In this document: piece by piece, positions 10,617-22,942 of the stretch
How positions within the stretch are numbered: the stretch's first letter is position 1
Layout of the letters: each line of letters opens with the position of its first letter
DNA from: Pelobates cultripes
Lineage: Eukaryota > Chordata > Amphibia > Anura > Pelobatidae
DNA length: 64,000 nucleotides
Reading direction: 5' to 3'
Assembly: GCA_933207985.1 (NCBI GenBank)
Contig: OW240916.1
Span: 300,327,561 to 300,391,560, forward strand
The notes under the pieces: generated by a model
The model's database searches: none
What the model saw: only the letters and a program-made list of their open reading frames with translations
What the model was told of the DNA's origin: nothing
Made by a program: the position numbers and the translations under genes

Positions 10617-12039
10617 CTCACATAATCATGGAACTGTGTGTGTGCCGAAACTGTGTCCTCTAATACCAAAACAGTGGGTTTCTACTGAAAATGTGCCTCA
10701 AAATACTTGCAATGTGCTGTTAATGTGTCCCCCAACCCCAGTGTGTTCAGTACTGTGTGTCTATTAAAGCATACTGCCAGACTACCACAGGTTGCCAGCT
10801 ACGGTTTATACTATTATTGTCTTGTCTAGTATCCTAGTCTTTCTTTTTAAAGTGGATTTTTCCGTGATGACCTTCACAAAAAATTTTAATTTTGTAAAAA
10901 TTTGAGTAACACAAAATTTATGTTGCCTTATAAACAATGTAAAGATTTGAGTAACATAATATACAATGTTTCATAAATGTTTTAGTGCTGGACGTATACT
11001 GCATGAATTGCTTTGCAATATGCTGATCATATGTCTGCACGCAAAAGGTCAAACAAGTTAAATAAAGTTTTGTTTATTTTTTATTTTATTTTTTTACAAA
11101 TAGTAAGCGTGGAGTCATATTCCATGAGTGGAATCAGAACTGGCACACAGACAGATTAATTGGTGGATATGGGAATGCTGTTAAGTCTGGAGTTCTGGGA
11201 ATAGTTTCTAACCTGAGTGGTGGACAAATTACACGGAGTGGTACACTGATCTGTCTCTTAAATTAATCATTCCTCACATGTTAATTCTACTCTTGGCTAG
11301 CCCTTTTATACAGGCTTATTCGCACATTGGTTGTGGCATACCCCAACCAATCTTCCCGTCTATATAACTATGACATTTTCTGACACTTGTACCCAACCAC
11401 AAAATACAAAAAATAATATTAAATACAAATATACACATGCACTTTTGATGACTAGTGCACTAAAAATTATGTTTTCACATTCTCACAGCACACAAATGGA
11501 TTTTAAAATACTGGTAGTTATAGGACTTTCCTCTCAATTTTATTCCTTGCACTTTGCTTTCTCATATTGCTGTATTAATTCTCTATCCTTAACTTGAACA
11601 AGCTGAAGTGCAGGAAACATTAAAAAAATAGCACTTGTCAATCCAAAGAGACAGGTGGAAGTGATATATTTTACTGCCAGAACAAAATGACGCAATTTAT
11701 CGGTCTACTGCATTTTAACCAGTTATTCATATTTCCAGAAACTGCGACCCTTGCTAAACATGATTGAGAAGAAGAACATGAACTGGGAATGACGTAAAGC
11801 ATACAGAAAAATAACTACATATATTTCTAGCTTAGCTAAAGCACAGTTGTAATTCAGAAAGTAGCTTATTCAGCTAGTGTATATGGAGGAAAATATGACA
11901 GCAAACCAGTTAAATGCCAATGCTCTTTTTCATACATTGGATGAATTAACGTTATTTTCATCAGTTTTTTTACAAATTAACCCTTTCACTATCAAGAAAT
12001 GTTTGTTTAAAATTATATTACCACAAGTTTTACTTGAAA
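10617..12039. other. Intergenic, no gene seen
   Basis: AT-rich, with no convincing exon or transposon boundary. Confidence 0.45.
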
Positions 12040-12300
12040 TATGGCAGGCATAGCTAGCAAATGGATATTATTTGGAGAGGCGAACACTTTGATCTCAACT
12101 TATTGGAGACAGGTAGAACTACCAACGGTGTAATAGTGGATGTCGAAAGTGGAACATATCAGGGAGATGGAAGAGTTACACTGGGAGGCCAGGGGTTGTA
12201 AGCAGAAATATCTTAAAATATGGGTCCCTTGGTTGGGCTATTGGAGAGATTATTTATAAGCAGGGAGATTACACTAAATACATTAAGGCAAATACTACAT
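12040..12300 (+). pseudogene. L1 ORF2 C-terminal fragment (separate copy)
   Basis: One frame ends MEELHWEARGCKQKYLKIW and then a stop (about 12167-12256). It is preceded in other frames by FDLNLLETG-like sequence. This resembles the L1 ORF2 C-terminus. It lies immediately upstream of the 5' region of the next L1, so two L1 pieces sit head to tail. No poly(A) tail separates them. Confidence 0.45.
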
Positions 12301-14382
12301 CTTTATCACTAAAAAGGTCATGTATGGCTTCTGGTTCCGCCGCCATCTTAGCTGGCCGCGTTTTAACTCACCTCCGCTCGAGAAAATTTCATCCATCTCC
12401 ATCTGGCATTCTTTGGTTGTGTGGGGCTGCTTTGGGCACTGGGCTTGCCTCCCCACGTTGCTGCCTACCGACCGGACTCCTTCTGGGGACCTGAGTGGAG
12501 GTCTGTCTGCCTCTCCAACAAGAGAGTGAAAGCCGGAAGTCAAGGCCCTTGAGACAGACCGCCATTACCTAAACGCAGCTTCTGGGCATCACTGCTCCTC
12601 TGCACCCCACATTCAAGAAACTGAGGCTCACTGAAGGATCCCGACATCAGCAGATGAACGTTATTCATGGTGAATTCCGCGCCAGGTACCGGATTACATA
12701 ATTAAGGCTGTGTCCCATTCCTTCATAGAATACCAGGCCTGGCAGACTTACTAGGCCATACAAGGCAGTTAATAACCCCACACACAGTATCTGACAGAAG
12801 ATACTCTGCAGAGTTGTGGCTGCTGATACACTCCTAGTCCCTCTGCTCACTTCAATGCCTTCAGGGGATACTGTTTTACACACCTCCTTGGCCTCCACCC
12901 TGAATTCAGGCTGCCACACAGCTGCTTCCAATGTATGTACCTTTGTTGAGTTTTCTTTGTTCCCCCTCTTTTTAACTGGCAGTCAGTTACAGACCTGCCT
13001 ACTGGTTCTATTTCAAGCTTGTGCCACTCTAAGGAATGGTCATCTCATTTATAATAAGTTCCTATCAATTTCTACTAGCTTGGAGACTGTCATGCCGTAT
13101 CTGTTCCGGGTCTGGCGTTTCTGGTATGCGAAGCCGGCCTCACTCCCTTTCTGACGCGGCTCTCTTACGCTATTTAGAGAGACCCCGCCAGATTCAAACT
13201 GCTTGGTGATTCTCGGACCTACTTCCGTGTTTAGACGCCGGCTAAACAAGCTTCACTCTCAAGCCTTCCAAAACCTTTGGACTGTTAAAAGGATTGTGCC
13301 TCCTATCTCACTTTGTCCCCTGGAAACCAGACTGAGTTTATCACTCATACCTTGGGCTCAAGCTATTCGTTCCCATGAAGGACAACTCACACCAATCTTA
13401 AGTATAATAATCACTCTCATCTCTGGATACTCACTTGTTAATGAACTGGTTCTTGCTTGCTTTAATCTTCATTGCTGCTTGCATGCTATTTCCATGGAGG
13501 ACAACTCCCATCAATCCTAAGTATACTTGTCACTTTCATCTCTGAAGATTTAATTGCTAATGTACTGTTTCTTGCTTGCTTTAACCTGCAGTTACTTATT
13601 AATGAATTGTTACTTGCATGCTATAATCCTCAGTTACTAAAATATATTTACATTCATTAAGTCTTCGCTTTCCTCACTAACTGCCTACAACCACCTCTTT
13701 GCTTTAAAGCTACAGTATCTCTAGCTTCATTGCTATTATAATTAAGAAGTTCTACAAGCTGCAGTTGAGTTCCAATTCCAAAAACCCTTGTAGCATAACA
13801 GAGACATCAATAGTGAGGAGATTCCTGATTACCTCTCCCCTGTCACCACTGTCTTTTATCTCATCGCCAAATGACCACAGCTATGCAGCACTGATGTCTG
13901 ACAGCTATTCCTCTTGTACATAGTAGTGTCTCTATAAATGTTTGCCCTTATAGACTGTACATACATTGGTTGACTTTTATTTTAGTTTTTCCTTATTGGC
14001 TGCTGCAGTATACCAAACACCTGTGGCTGCAGGTTCTCCCTTGCTATATTTAACCCATAGGCCTCCACTACATCCTGAGCCACTGAAAAAAAACTCTGGA
14101 TACCGTCACCGTGTCATTCTAGCGTTCCCTTCACAAGCGGCTAAAATCTCTGCATGTAGGGGCCCTCGCAGACCTTTCCCATAGCCACGTCTGAGCAGCC
14201 AAAAATCCTACTCTAGCAGTTCATCAGAAGGGGGGTCGGCTCACAAGAAGCATTGGGTCTCTTGGCTCCAGAAAGGCTATAACTTCTCCTCATATGTACT
14301 GTAAATACCTTTGTTGACCCTTATAAATTTTTTTTAAATTATTTTCTTACCAATTGATATAATTTACCTCCTTCTACCCGTC

Positions 14383-15144
14383 ATGGATAAATTCATTGAT
14401 AAATCCACCTCTAAACGACATAACAGCAAACCTCAACGACCTGCCAAGAAACAACATCTAAGAGAAACTACACCCCCATCCACACCGGCCCTATCCCCTA
14501 CTGGCTCTGTTCTGGATGAGGATCCCTCTACACCGCTCACAATATCTACTCTCATCTCACGGCGAGCTTAATAAACAGCCCGTTTTGACCTCCAATTCAT
14601 GAACATTAAAGAATCTATTGATAATGAAGTTGATTAACTCCAATCACACTCTACTCAATTTACTGTACTAGAAACCAGAGAAAGTGCAACTGAAGATGAA
14701 TTGCATCAACTACAATAGAATATATGATGACAACACAATACTTTAACATCTCTACAGGATAAATTAGATAATCTCGAAAACCGGAGTAGGAGAAACAATG
14801 TAACATTCGTGGGCTTCCATGAATCGTTAAACTCGGCTGACATTCTCTCCACTCTTCAATGCTGGCTACAGGATACCCTACAGCTTGGTACCTCTGCATC
14901 CACTCCTATCATTCTTGAACGAGCACACAAATTAGCCCCTGAACAGACCAGTGACACCGCTAAGTCACCACCAATAATAGCAAAATTCTCTGTCTCACCT
15001 ATCAAGATAAAATAATTCTAATCTTCAAAGATTACTCTGCACAAGTGCTCAGTGTTACACAAGAAAGGCATAAGCTGTCTGTTGAACCCTGCCACTCTGT
15101 GCTTACGTATCACAAATCAAAATTTGTCTACCTCTTATCAGAGG
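14383..15144 (+). pseudogene. L1 ORF1 remnant, copy 2
   Basis: Counterpart of the remnant at 229-990, with the same frame layout and the same broken C-terminus. One substitution turns the last sense codon before the first stop into another stop, so the first open piece is one codon shorter. LENRSRRNNVTFVGF and ILERAHKLAPEQ are intact. Confidence 0.75.
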
Positions 15145-15154
15145 CCCTCTAGGC

Positions 15155-15210
15155 CTAGGGTTAGGGGTAGAGGTAGGGGTAGGGTTAAGGTTAGGGTTAG
15201 GGGTAGGGGA
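15155..15210 (+). repeat. Degenerate telomere-like tract, copy 2
   Basis: Same variant TTAGGG/TAGGGG units and same position within the L1 as 1001-1056. Confidence 0.8.
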
Positions 15211-15835
15211 GGTGTTAAGGTTAAAACTCTAAAACGCCAAATCAGTCCACCCTTAAGGCCCTTTTTGACCAAATCTATCTAAAGGGACTCTCGATAGATT
15301 CTCTCAAACAGGAATGCACTTTGCTTCTACCGAAGTGGGGTAGGGACATGTAGGATTTGGTGTCCTATCGCCCTATATCATTGCTCAATTTGGATCTAAA
15401 AATTCTTACTAAAATCATAGCCTTAAGAGTTCAGTCATTTTTTACCAGGGTCCTTATGGGTCACCAACTAGGGTTTGTGGTGAGGAGACAGATGGTCACA
15501 GGGGTCCGAAGGGCATTGGTGGCTGTGGGAGTTTTTACACGGGGAAGGTTGGGCTCTCCCTTCCCTTATCAGCCTCAATATTGAGAAGGCATCACTTGGT
15601 AGCATTTGATGCGCATACTAAAACTACGCTACTTCGGATACACCTTTGTGGCCTTTGTTAAAAACTTACAACACAACACAACCGCTTGCATTATGACAAA
15701 TGGACTAGACTCTCCCTATTTCACGCTGGGACTAGGGGTACCACAGGGATGCCCCTAATCACCACTACTATTTAACCTAGCCATAGATCCACTGTTGCAA
15801 GCCATTGAGTCACTACAGGGTATTTCCCTGGTGGA

Positions 15836-17037
15836 CAGGGCCGCCATCAGAAATTGTGGGGCCCCTAACACAGCTTAAGGTCTGGGCCCACAGGTGCCCG
15901 CCTCCAAGCCCCACCTCCAAATCCCGCCCACAGAAATACACAAACACACACAGAAAGATACACACATACTAACAGACACAAATACTGAAAAAGACATACA
16001 CACAGACACATACACAGATACAGATACACACACATACTGACATACACACACACACATACATACAGACATACATACATAATGACAAAAAGACATACATACA
16101 AACTGACATACATACACATAAATACATACACATACATACTGATATTCATACATACACACACAGATAGATATATACATACACACATACATACATACATACT
16201 GACATACACACACACAGACATACATACATACTGACATACACACACACATACAGATAGACACATACAGACATACTGACATACATGCATACTGACACACACA
16301 GACATATATACATACTGACATACACACACAGACATACATACTGACATACATGCATACTGACATACACACACACAGACATACATACATACTTGCAGACACA
16401 TACACAGACATACATACATACTGACATTCACACAGACTTACATACTGACATACACACACAGACATATATACATACTGACACACACACAGACATACATACA
16501 CACATACATACTGACACACACACAGACATATATACATACTGACATTCGCACAGACATACATACTGACATACACACACACAGACATATATACTGACATACA
16601 TACATATACACACACACACACTTCATTTATCAGCCACCCTCCTCTTACCTTTAAGTTGCAGGAGGGTGGCTGGGGATGATGGGAGTGGATGCCTCTGGTG
16701 TCCTCTCCTGGCCTCTGCTCTCCTGGCCTCTGCTCTCCCTCTCCTCCACTCTCCCTCTCCTCCACTCTCCCTCTCCTCTGCTCTCCTGCTGCTCTCCCCC
16801 CACGCGGAGTAAGCTGGGAGGAAGTGACCGGCCGTCACTTCCTCCCAGCAGCATTTGCGGTGCAGCCTCAATTTTTTTTTAAAAGGGGCCCTAAATGCTT
16901 GGGCCACCTGATGGGCCCTGGTGCAGATGCACCTGCGGCAGTTTCGCCGCTCCACATGGGGCCCGGAAGGCCAGGCCCCCCAGGGCCGCCGGGCCCATGA
17001 CAACCATTATGGTTGTCACCCCCTGATGGTGGCCCTG
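15836..17037. mobile_element. Non-autonomous hAT element, copy 2
   Basis: Same insertion, same site and same 8-bp duplication CTGGTGGA (15828-15835 and 17038-17045) as at 1682. It was therefore duplicated with its host L1 rather than inserted twice. Here the left inverted repeat is CAGGGCCGCCATCAG, one base closer to the right end. Confidence 0.85.
15939..16619. repeat. Compound CA-rich minisatellite, copy 2
   Basis: Same array as 1785-2465 with identical length and unit order. Tandem arrays change length quickly, so this is strong evidence for a very recent or artefactual duplication. Confidence 0.9.
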
Positions 17038-18956
17038 CTGGTGGATGTCACTATGAAAGTCTCAGCTTTTGCAGACGACCTTCTCCTGTATACTTCAGAG
17101 CCAGCCTTCTCCATGACCTGCTTGAAAAATGTCATGCCTTGGCAGGACTTAGCGTTAACTGGTTGAAATTCAGTGTGCTACATCTGGGGAGGGGACCACC
17201 TCATAAAGTTTTCTAGTAGTGTCCCATTGGAATGGCACTCAATGACCTTACAATATTTAGGAATCAAGATCCCAAGAAACATTGGCCTATTGTATAAATT
17301 TAATATTCCTCCTGTTCTCTCCTCTATTTTTAATGAATTGGAACATTGGCACAAATTGCCACTCTCGTATATAGGATAGGCCAATCTCTATAAATTAATT
17401 AGTTTCCCAAAGTTACTGCACATGCTTCAGGTACTCCCAGTCTTACTCTCCCAAAAAAAGAATGTATTTTAAACAAAAAGTTGAGGCACTTTCCTTGGCG
17501 GGGGCCGAGGGCCAGGCTGAGCCTAACTAAACTTCACCTAACCAAATGCAATGGAGGACTTAATCTTCCAAATGCCAGAGAGTACAATTTGTCAGCTCAA
17601 CCCCCGGCATGCGCTCGACTGGATCCAATCGCAGTCAAGATACTCAGACCTGGCCTTGGACTCCTTTCTGGAGCTGCCGGACTCCCTACCAGTTCTTTTA
17701 CACAAACCACATAACCTGCTTTCAGATTATATTCTCTCAAACCCTCTGGTGGCAATCCCGATTAAGGCCTGGAAGTTGGCTCATGCCAGCTTGGGAGTGA
17801 GCAGGCTGTTTTCTATACACCTGCCTCTGCTTCGGAATCCAGAGTTCCAGGATGGATCAAACACATATGAATTCACAATGTGGTCAGTTCGGGGTCTCGG
17901 GTCATTGGATTCCTTTGTAGATTTTGACACGCAAAAATTATTTACCATGGGTTGCCTCGCGGAGCGCTTTCCAGACCTTCCAACACCCTGGTTTGCATAC
18001 TTTCAAGTACGACATTATTTTTACACTATAAGTCATGGTCTCCGATTGGAGTAATTATCTGGATTATCTTTTATCCACCACAAATCTAGCCTTTAACTCC
18101 ATATTTACCCTATATGCCCTTTTATGATGCACACCTGACTGGAACACAATACAAATGGGTCTGGGGATATGGTAGATTCACTTCCCTGATATCATACCTG
18201 AGAACATCCTAAACTCACACTACACTCAAAGTCAACTGCTCACCATAGTTTCTTATCGAGACCTAAAAGATCACACTGTACACATAGACACACATAGACT
18301 TCATCTCATGGCAAGGAAGGACTCCTCTACCTGCTATATGTTTCATTCCGAATGGCAATTCATCTAATGGGTCAAACAAGTGATCGAATTCCCAAACTAT
18401 GAGCCAAAATGTAGCTGAATCACAAATCAAGTGATATGCGTAATGGCTAAGCTTATTTGTTTTGATTTGTGATTCTGAATTCCACCCATGGCACCAAAAA
18501 GAGATGACTATTGAGAACAAAAGATGATTGATGTCTAAAGGATAGACACTATATGGTGAGAAGTGTAAGAAGTGACCAATAGAGGGGAAGCAGACTGGAG
18601 TGGTTATAGGGCTTAGAGTGCTCCTTTAATCTTGATGTAAAATGGATACTTTTGTAGGAAGAAGATAATGTATGTGAAAGAATGTTTGTGTTGAGAAAAA
18701 CAAGTGTAGCCTTGTGTAGATCAACTATTAAACGTGCTTTTATTATGAATCCCTGGCATACTGAGAACCAATTTTATACATTTTTAACCAGATGACCTGC
18801 AGGTGTACTGACAAAAAGTGTTTATCTAGGTACATTTGGTATTTCAAATATTTTTAATGGCAGAGAATTGTGGTTGCATGAATTATTCACATGCTAATTC
18901 TATGGGGAAAAAATGGAATAGCATTTTATGTGAATTGATTTTTTATTTTTTTAAAT

Positions 18957-19461
18957 TGTGGCTATTGCAGAATGATAGAACACTCTGAAGAATGTCTGTA
19001 AAGCTATCATTAGTGTTTACCATGTCAGAGGGACCTTTCCATATAATAAATACATCGGTTTTGGGACATACTTGGAGGAGGGAATGGGTCTTTAACAATA
19101 GCAAGAAGAGATACGAGGGTGGACTAAGAAAAAAAAAAACATAAATTGCACAATAACTCCCAATTTTCCCCGCTGTGAAGCAAATAATAAATATTACTTT
19201 GGACTGTTTTTGCTATTCTTGCAGCTGGAAATCTACTACTTAATTTTTATAATAAAAATAAATACAGATTAAAAAAATTATAAGTGTGATGTATAGGCAG
19301 CTCTTAAAATACACTGCGTTGTCACATAGATTATTTCTGATGACTTGGCCACGTTAATGAGTAGTCTGACATATTTGATGAAACTGCCCTCTATAAAGTG
19401 TCCAGATTCATATGATTTACAGAAGTAGAAAAATGTAAAAAAAAATTCAGGAAGGCAAAAC
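18957..19461. other. Region after the duplicated L1, no gene seen
   Basis: AT-rich continuation beyond the point where copy 1 meets its gap. It may include the L1 3' UTR, but no poly(A) tail or target duplication was found. Confidence 0.4.
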
Positions 19462-19969
19462 CAGAGACATAACTAAAAACCATGGGACCCTGGTGCAAGT
19501 AATACTCTAGACCCCCCATGTGTTAATCTCCCACCCATTCCTCTAGTGTCAATCCCCCCCCCCTGTCCTTCCCGTGTCAATCCCCCATCCCTCCAGTGTG
19601 AATCCCCTCCCCTCCTTGACAGAGATCCCTCCCCTCCAGTGTCAATCTCTGTCCTTCCAACGTCAATACCCCATCCCTCCAGTGTCAATCCCCTCCCCTT
19701 CTATCTTAACACTATCAATCCCCCTCCAGTGTCAATCTCACAGTGAGCACTTCCTGTCATAATGGGTAAAAGCCCCTCTACTTCAGTCCGCCCAACCACG
19801 CTACTTGTTGTGACTGTGCTGTGTGCTTCCCTCCTGCCATTCACCCTGCCACCACAAACCTGGGTGATGGCAGCCAGCGGTTGCAGGGGTCAGAGCTGCA
19901 GCTGAGCCCTCTGGAGTGAGGTCCCTGGTCGCAGCTGCGACCCCTGCAACCGTGGTAGTTACGCCATTG
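19462..19969. mobile_element. hAT-like non-autonomous element with C-rich minisatellite
   Basis: The left end, CAGAGACATAACTA, mirrors the right end, read from the other strand as CAATGGCGTAACTACC. This is close to the CAGnGGCGTAACTA ends common in vertebrate hAT elements. The flanks give only a degenerate 8-bp match (GGCAAAAC against GACAGAAC). The interior has TGTCAATCCCC-type repeats (about 19545-19745) and a CTGCAACC-rich hairpin-forming right part. No transposase. Confidence 0.6.
19545..19745. repeat. TGTCAATCCCC minisatellite
   Basis: About eight degenerate units of roughly 20-30 bp built on CCTCCAGTGTCAATCCCC. It lies inside the hAT-like element. Confidence 0.8.
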
Positions 19970-19977
19970 GGACAGAA

Positions 19978-21281
19978 CGGAAGTAGCAAACAGAATGGTA
20001 GCTGGTAGCACAACTCTCCACAGCTATAAGCTAGTATTCAGATTTCAAAGCAGGAAGTTTTACTTCCTCTTTTGACATGTTAGATCCATTCAACTTGTGA
20101 ATGCATTGTGTACATGATGAATGCAACAAGGATGGACACCTCAATCCTGCCCTGGAGAGAGTCCAAGCAACAATATGTGCCAAAGACAGGTTAGAAGAGC
20201 ACTTCGTACAGACTGGTTTACAAAACTGTGATCCAGTCTGTGAATAGCATAATAAAAGCTGTTATATGGCTGCATTTAGCTTTTTGAGTAGTTCCGCTGA
20301 ACGAACCTATGCTGGAGGATAAGATGTATATCCTGTAACCCTTTGCTCAAAAGTTTATGTGCAAAAAATTAATAGAAGCAAAAGTCACACAACAATGTTC
20401 AATTACATGTGTTTGTTATCAGTATAAAATGTGCTCTTAGCACTAGAAATTAGGAAAGAAAATTCATGCATTGTAGTTCCATACCTGTTGACACTGTATC
20501 AGACGTTTAAGAAATATTATGATGTAAAACACAGTCTTTTATTGGGTTTTTGTCTCTAAACTCAATACATGTTTCTATGTAAATGGCCAAACAGACAAAC
20601 TCTAAGTAGCCATTAGTGAAGCTAGCCTTAAATGTAAGATAGATTGAGAAAATGTAAAGTACACGATTTGATTTAGGGAGCCAGTTAAACTGATTTGATA
20701 AACTTGATACACTAAGGGCTCTATTGTATGATTTTACTTTGGTCAATAGAGACATAATTAATAAAAAAACAAATCACACCATGCTGAGCCACATAACAGT
20801 GCAGGCAAGAACCCAGAAGAACAAAGTCTTGCTCATCTTGTGCAAGCATTGTGCTTCATCACAGCCATCTTTCAAGGCTTAGTCAAACAAAGCTTGTTCC
20901 TGTGAATCATACGGTACAGAGAGAAGCAGTTTGACCTTAGGGAACTGTGTTAAAAACCAATCTCGCCACAGGTTGTTCATGTATACGGGTAGCAATAAAA
21001 CAATGTGAAAATGGACATTTCAGAGGGATCTGTAAATAAATTTCCATAGCATCTCAATCTAATTGGACTTTTATGTAACCTGAATATTAGTCTAACGCAA
21101 TAGAGTAATCTTTGCAGAGTATGTAATGTACTTTACATCTCGAAGATTATATATGAATATTACTTGTACTTATGACATATACATTATTTAAAAGCTCTAA
21201 GTCCCCAGCAAGCCCTGTACAAAAAAATACTATTTAGCTGCTTTCAAGTATTTCTCTTTTTTAGTATATCAAAAAAGCACA
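19978..21281. other. Intergenic, no gene seen
   Basis: No coding signal; AT-rich. Confidence 0.45.
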
Positions 21282-21546
21282 TTAAAGGGACACTATGTAC
21301 ACAACATATGCTCATTTATACTCACAGATATGCTGTTTCTTGCATACTGTTTAATTTGTTTATAGGAGAAAAAAGGACCATTCTGCACCATAATTCTGCC
21401 CTTGAGTTATACAAACTGTTCCTAATATACCTCCCCTGCAGTATACGGATGGAGCTCACACAACATGATCAGACTGAGTGGAACTTGGGGAAGAGTCTGC
21501 AGCCTATAGAGAGGGGGAAAGGGCATCCAGTCAGACACAATATACA
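21282..21546. mobile_element. Possible left end of a TTAA MITE, interrupted
   Basis: TTAAAGGGACACTATG at 21282 closely matches the end of the TTAA element at 50634. No right end was found. A hAT-like terminus begins at 21547, so the MITE may have been disrupted by it. Confidence 0.35.
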
Positions 21547-22850
21547 CAGGGCTGGTGCAAGACTATTTTGCGCCCTAGACAAGACCAGCTACTTGCGCCC
21601 CCCTCAAAAACAGACTTTGCCAACGTTGTGTGTCTCTTTCTTCCCTCCTGCCCCTTTGTGTCTGTCTTTCTCCCCCATCTCCTCTTTTTCCCATCCCTCA
21701 GCCCCTCTGTGCGTATCCCCCCACAGCACCTTAGTAGGTCTCTTTCTTGCCCTCATCCCTTCTGTGTGTCTTTGAGTCCCCCCAGCCACTCTATGTTTGT
21801 CCTCTTTAGCCCTCTCTGATTCTTTTTGTCCCCCCAGAGCCCCTATCTATGTCTCTTTGTCCAACTAGCAGCTATGTGTGTCTCTTTGTCCCCCAACCCC
21901 TTTGAGTATATATTTTTTCACTTCCCCAGCTCCTCTTTGTGTTTGTGGGTCTCTTCCCCAGCCCCTGTGTGTCTCTTTGTCATCCCCCAAGCCCTATGTT
22001 TGTCTTTTTGCCCCCCAGCCCTTCTGTGTGTGTCTTCCCCTTCAGCACTCTCTGTGTGCCTCCCCCCTCAGCCCTTTATGTGTCTATCACCCCAGCCCTC
22101 TGTGTCTCTCTCTCCCAGCAGTCTGTGGGACTCTCTCCCTCAGCATCTCCTTAACCACCAGCCCCTGCATGTGTCTCCTGAACCCCTCATCCTCCATGTG
22201 TCTCTTTAACCTCCCCAGCCCCTCCATGTGTCTCCTTAATTCCCAGCCTCCTTAACCCCCAATACCCTCCTTAACCCCACGCCCTTCTATATGCCTCTTT
22301 AACCCCTCTTTTACCTCATTAACCCAAGCCCCTACTTTACCTCCCCAGTCCCTCCATATGTCTAATTAGCCCCTCCAGCCCCTCCAAGAGTCTCCTTAAC
22401 CCCCCAGCCCTTTGTGTTCTCATTAACTCCCCCAGCCCCTCCTTAACCCCATGTGTCTCATTAACCCCAGCCCACCTTTACCTCCCCAGTATCTTCATAT
22501 GTCTAATTAACCCCTACAGCCCCTCCAAGTGTCTCCTTAAACTCCCCCAGCCCCTGCATGTGTCTCCTTAAACCCCTCCAAAGTCCATCCATGTATCTTT
22601 TTAACTCCCACCCAGTACCTCCATGTGTCTCCTTAAATGTCCCTGGCCCCCACGTGTCTCCAAACCCTCCAGCCGCCCATGTGTCTCATGAAACCATCCA
22701 GCCCCATCCATGTGTCTCCTTATCCTCCCAAAGCCCCTCCATGTGTGTCGCCTTAAGGCTTACCTCCATCATGTGTGTAGCGTGGTCAAGCGGGGACCAC
22801 AGGAGAGCAGCTTTTATCCCTCTCCCCAGTCTGACAGGATTCAGTTGGGC
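21547..22850. mobile_element. hAT-like terminus leading into a long C/T-rich minisatellite
   Basis: Begins CAGGGCTGGTGCAAG, a hAT-style inverted repeat, followed by GCGCCCTAGAC. The rest is degenerate tandem DNA, and no matching right terminal repeat was found. The right boundary is therefore a guess, set where the repeats end. Confidence 0.45.
21640..22765. repeat. C/T-rich minisatellite (about 1.1 kb)
   Basis: Roughly 30-bp degenerate units built on CCATGTGTCTCCTTAACCCC and CCCAGCCCCT. The composition leaves all plus-strand frames open for long stretches, giving spurious Ser/Pro/Cys/Leu-rich ORFs. Confidence 0.85.
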
Positions 22851-22904
22851 ACTGTCTGTTTTCATTGTCAGACTGGCTGGATAGAGGGAAACAGGATCCT
22901 TTAC

Positions 22905-22942
22905 CACAGTCTGTGTCAGTGGTTTTAATGTTGTGGCTGTTC
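22905..22942. mobile_element. Possible Tc1/mariner terminal fragment
   Basis: GTGGTTTTAATGTTGTGGCTG is nearly the inverse complement of the terminus CCACAATATTAAAACCAC at 31889. This suggests a relic end of the same Tc1 family. No transposase accompanies it. Confidence 0.4.

Larger units (their letters stand above)
15244..18409 (+). pseudogene. L1 ORF2 remnant, copy 2, split by a hAT
   Basis: Counterpart of 1090-4255: RT motifs YRPISLLN and FADDLLLYTS, no endonuclease domain, and the same stops and frameshifts. The longest open piece is 17551-18054 (167 aa). It differs from copy 1 at a handful of sites, mostly third-copy noise with no sign of coding constraint. Confidence 0.8.
12310..18956 (+). 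mobile_element. L1-like LINE, copy 2 (with 5' region)
   Basis: Same element as 1-4802 but with its upstream part. A roughly 2-kb 5' region starts near 12316 with a CG-containing CCGCCGCCATCTTAGCTGG block typical of L1 5' UTRs. ORF1 and ORF2 remnants follow. The element contains the hAT at 15836-17037. 14155-18956 pairs with 1-4802. The 3' boundary is uncertain: ORF2 homology fades near 18409 and the shared sequence continues to at least 18956. Confidence 0.8.

Noticed and set aside
21308..22884. Plus-strand Ser/Pro/Leu/Cys-rich open frames
   Set aside because: Translation of a C/T-rich minisatellite; unit-length periodicity and no start context.
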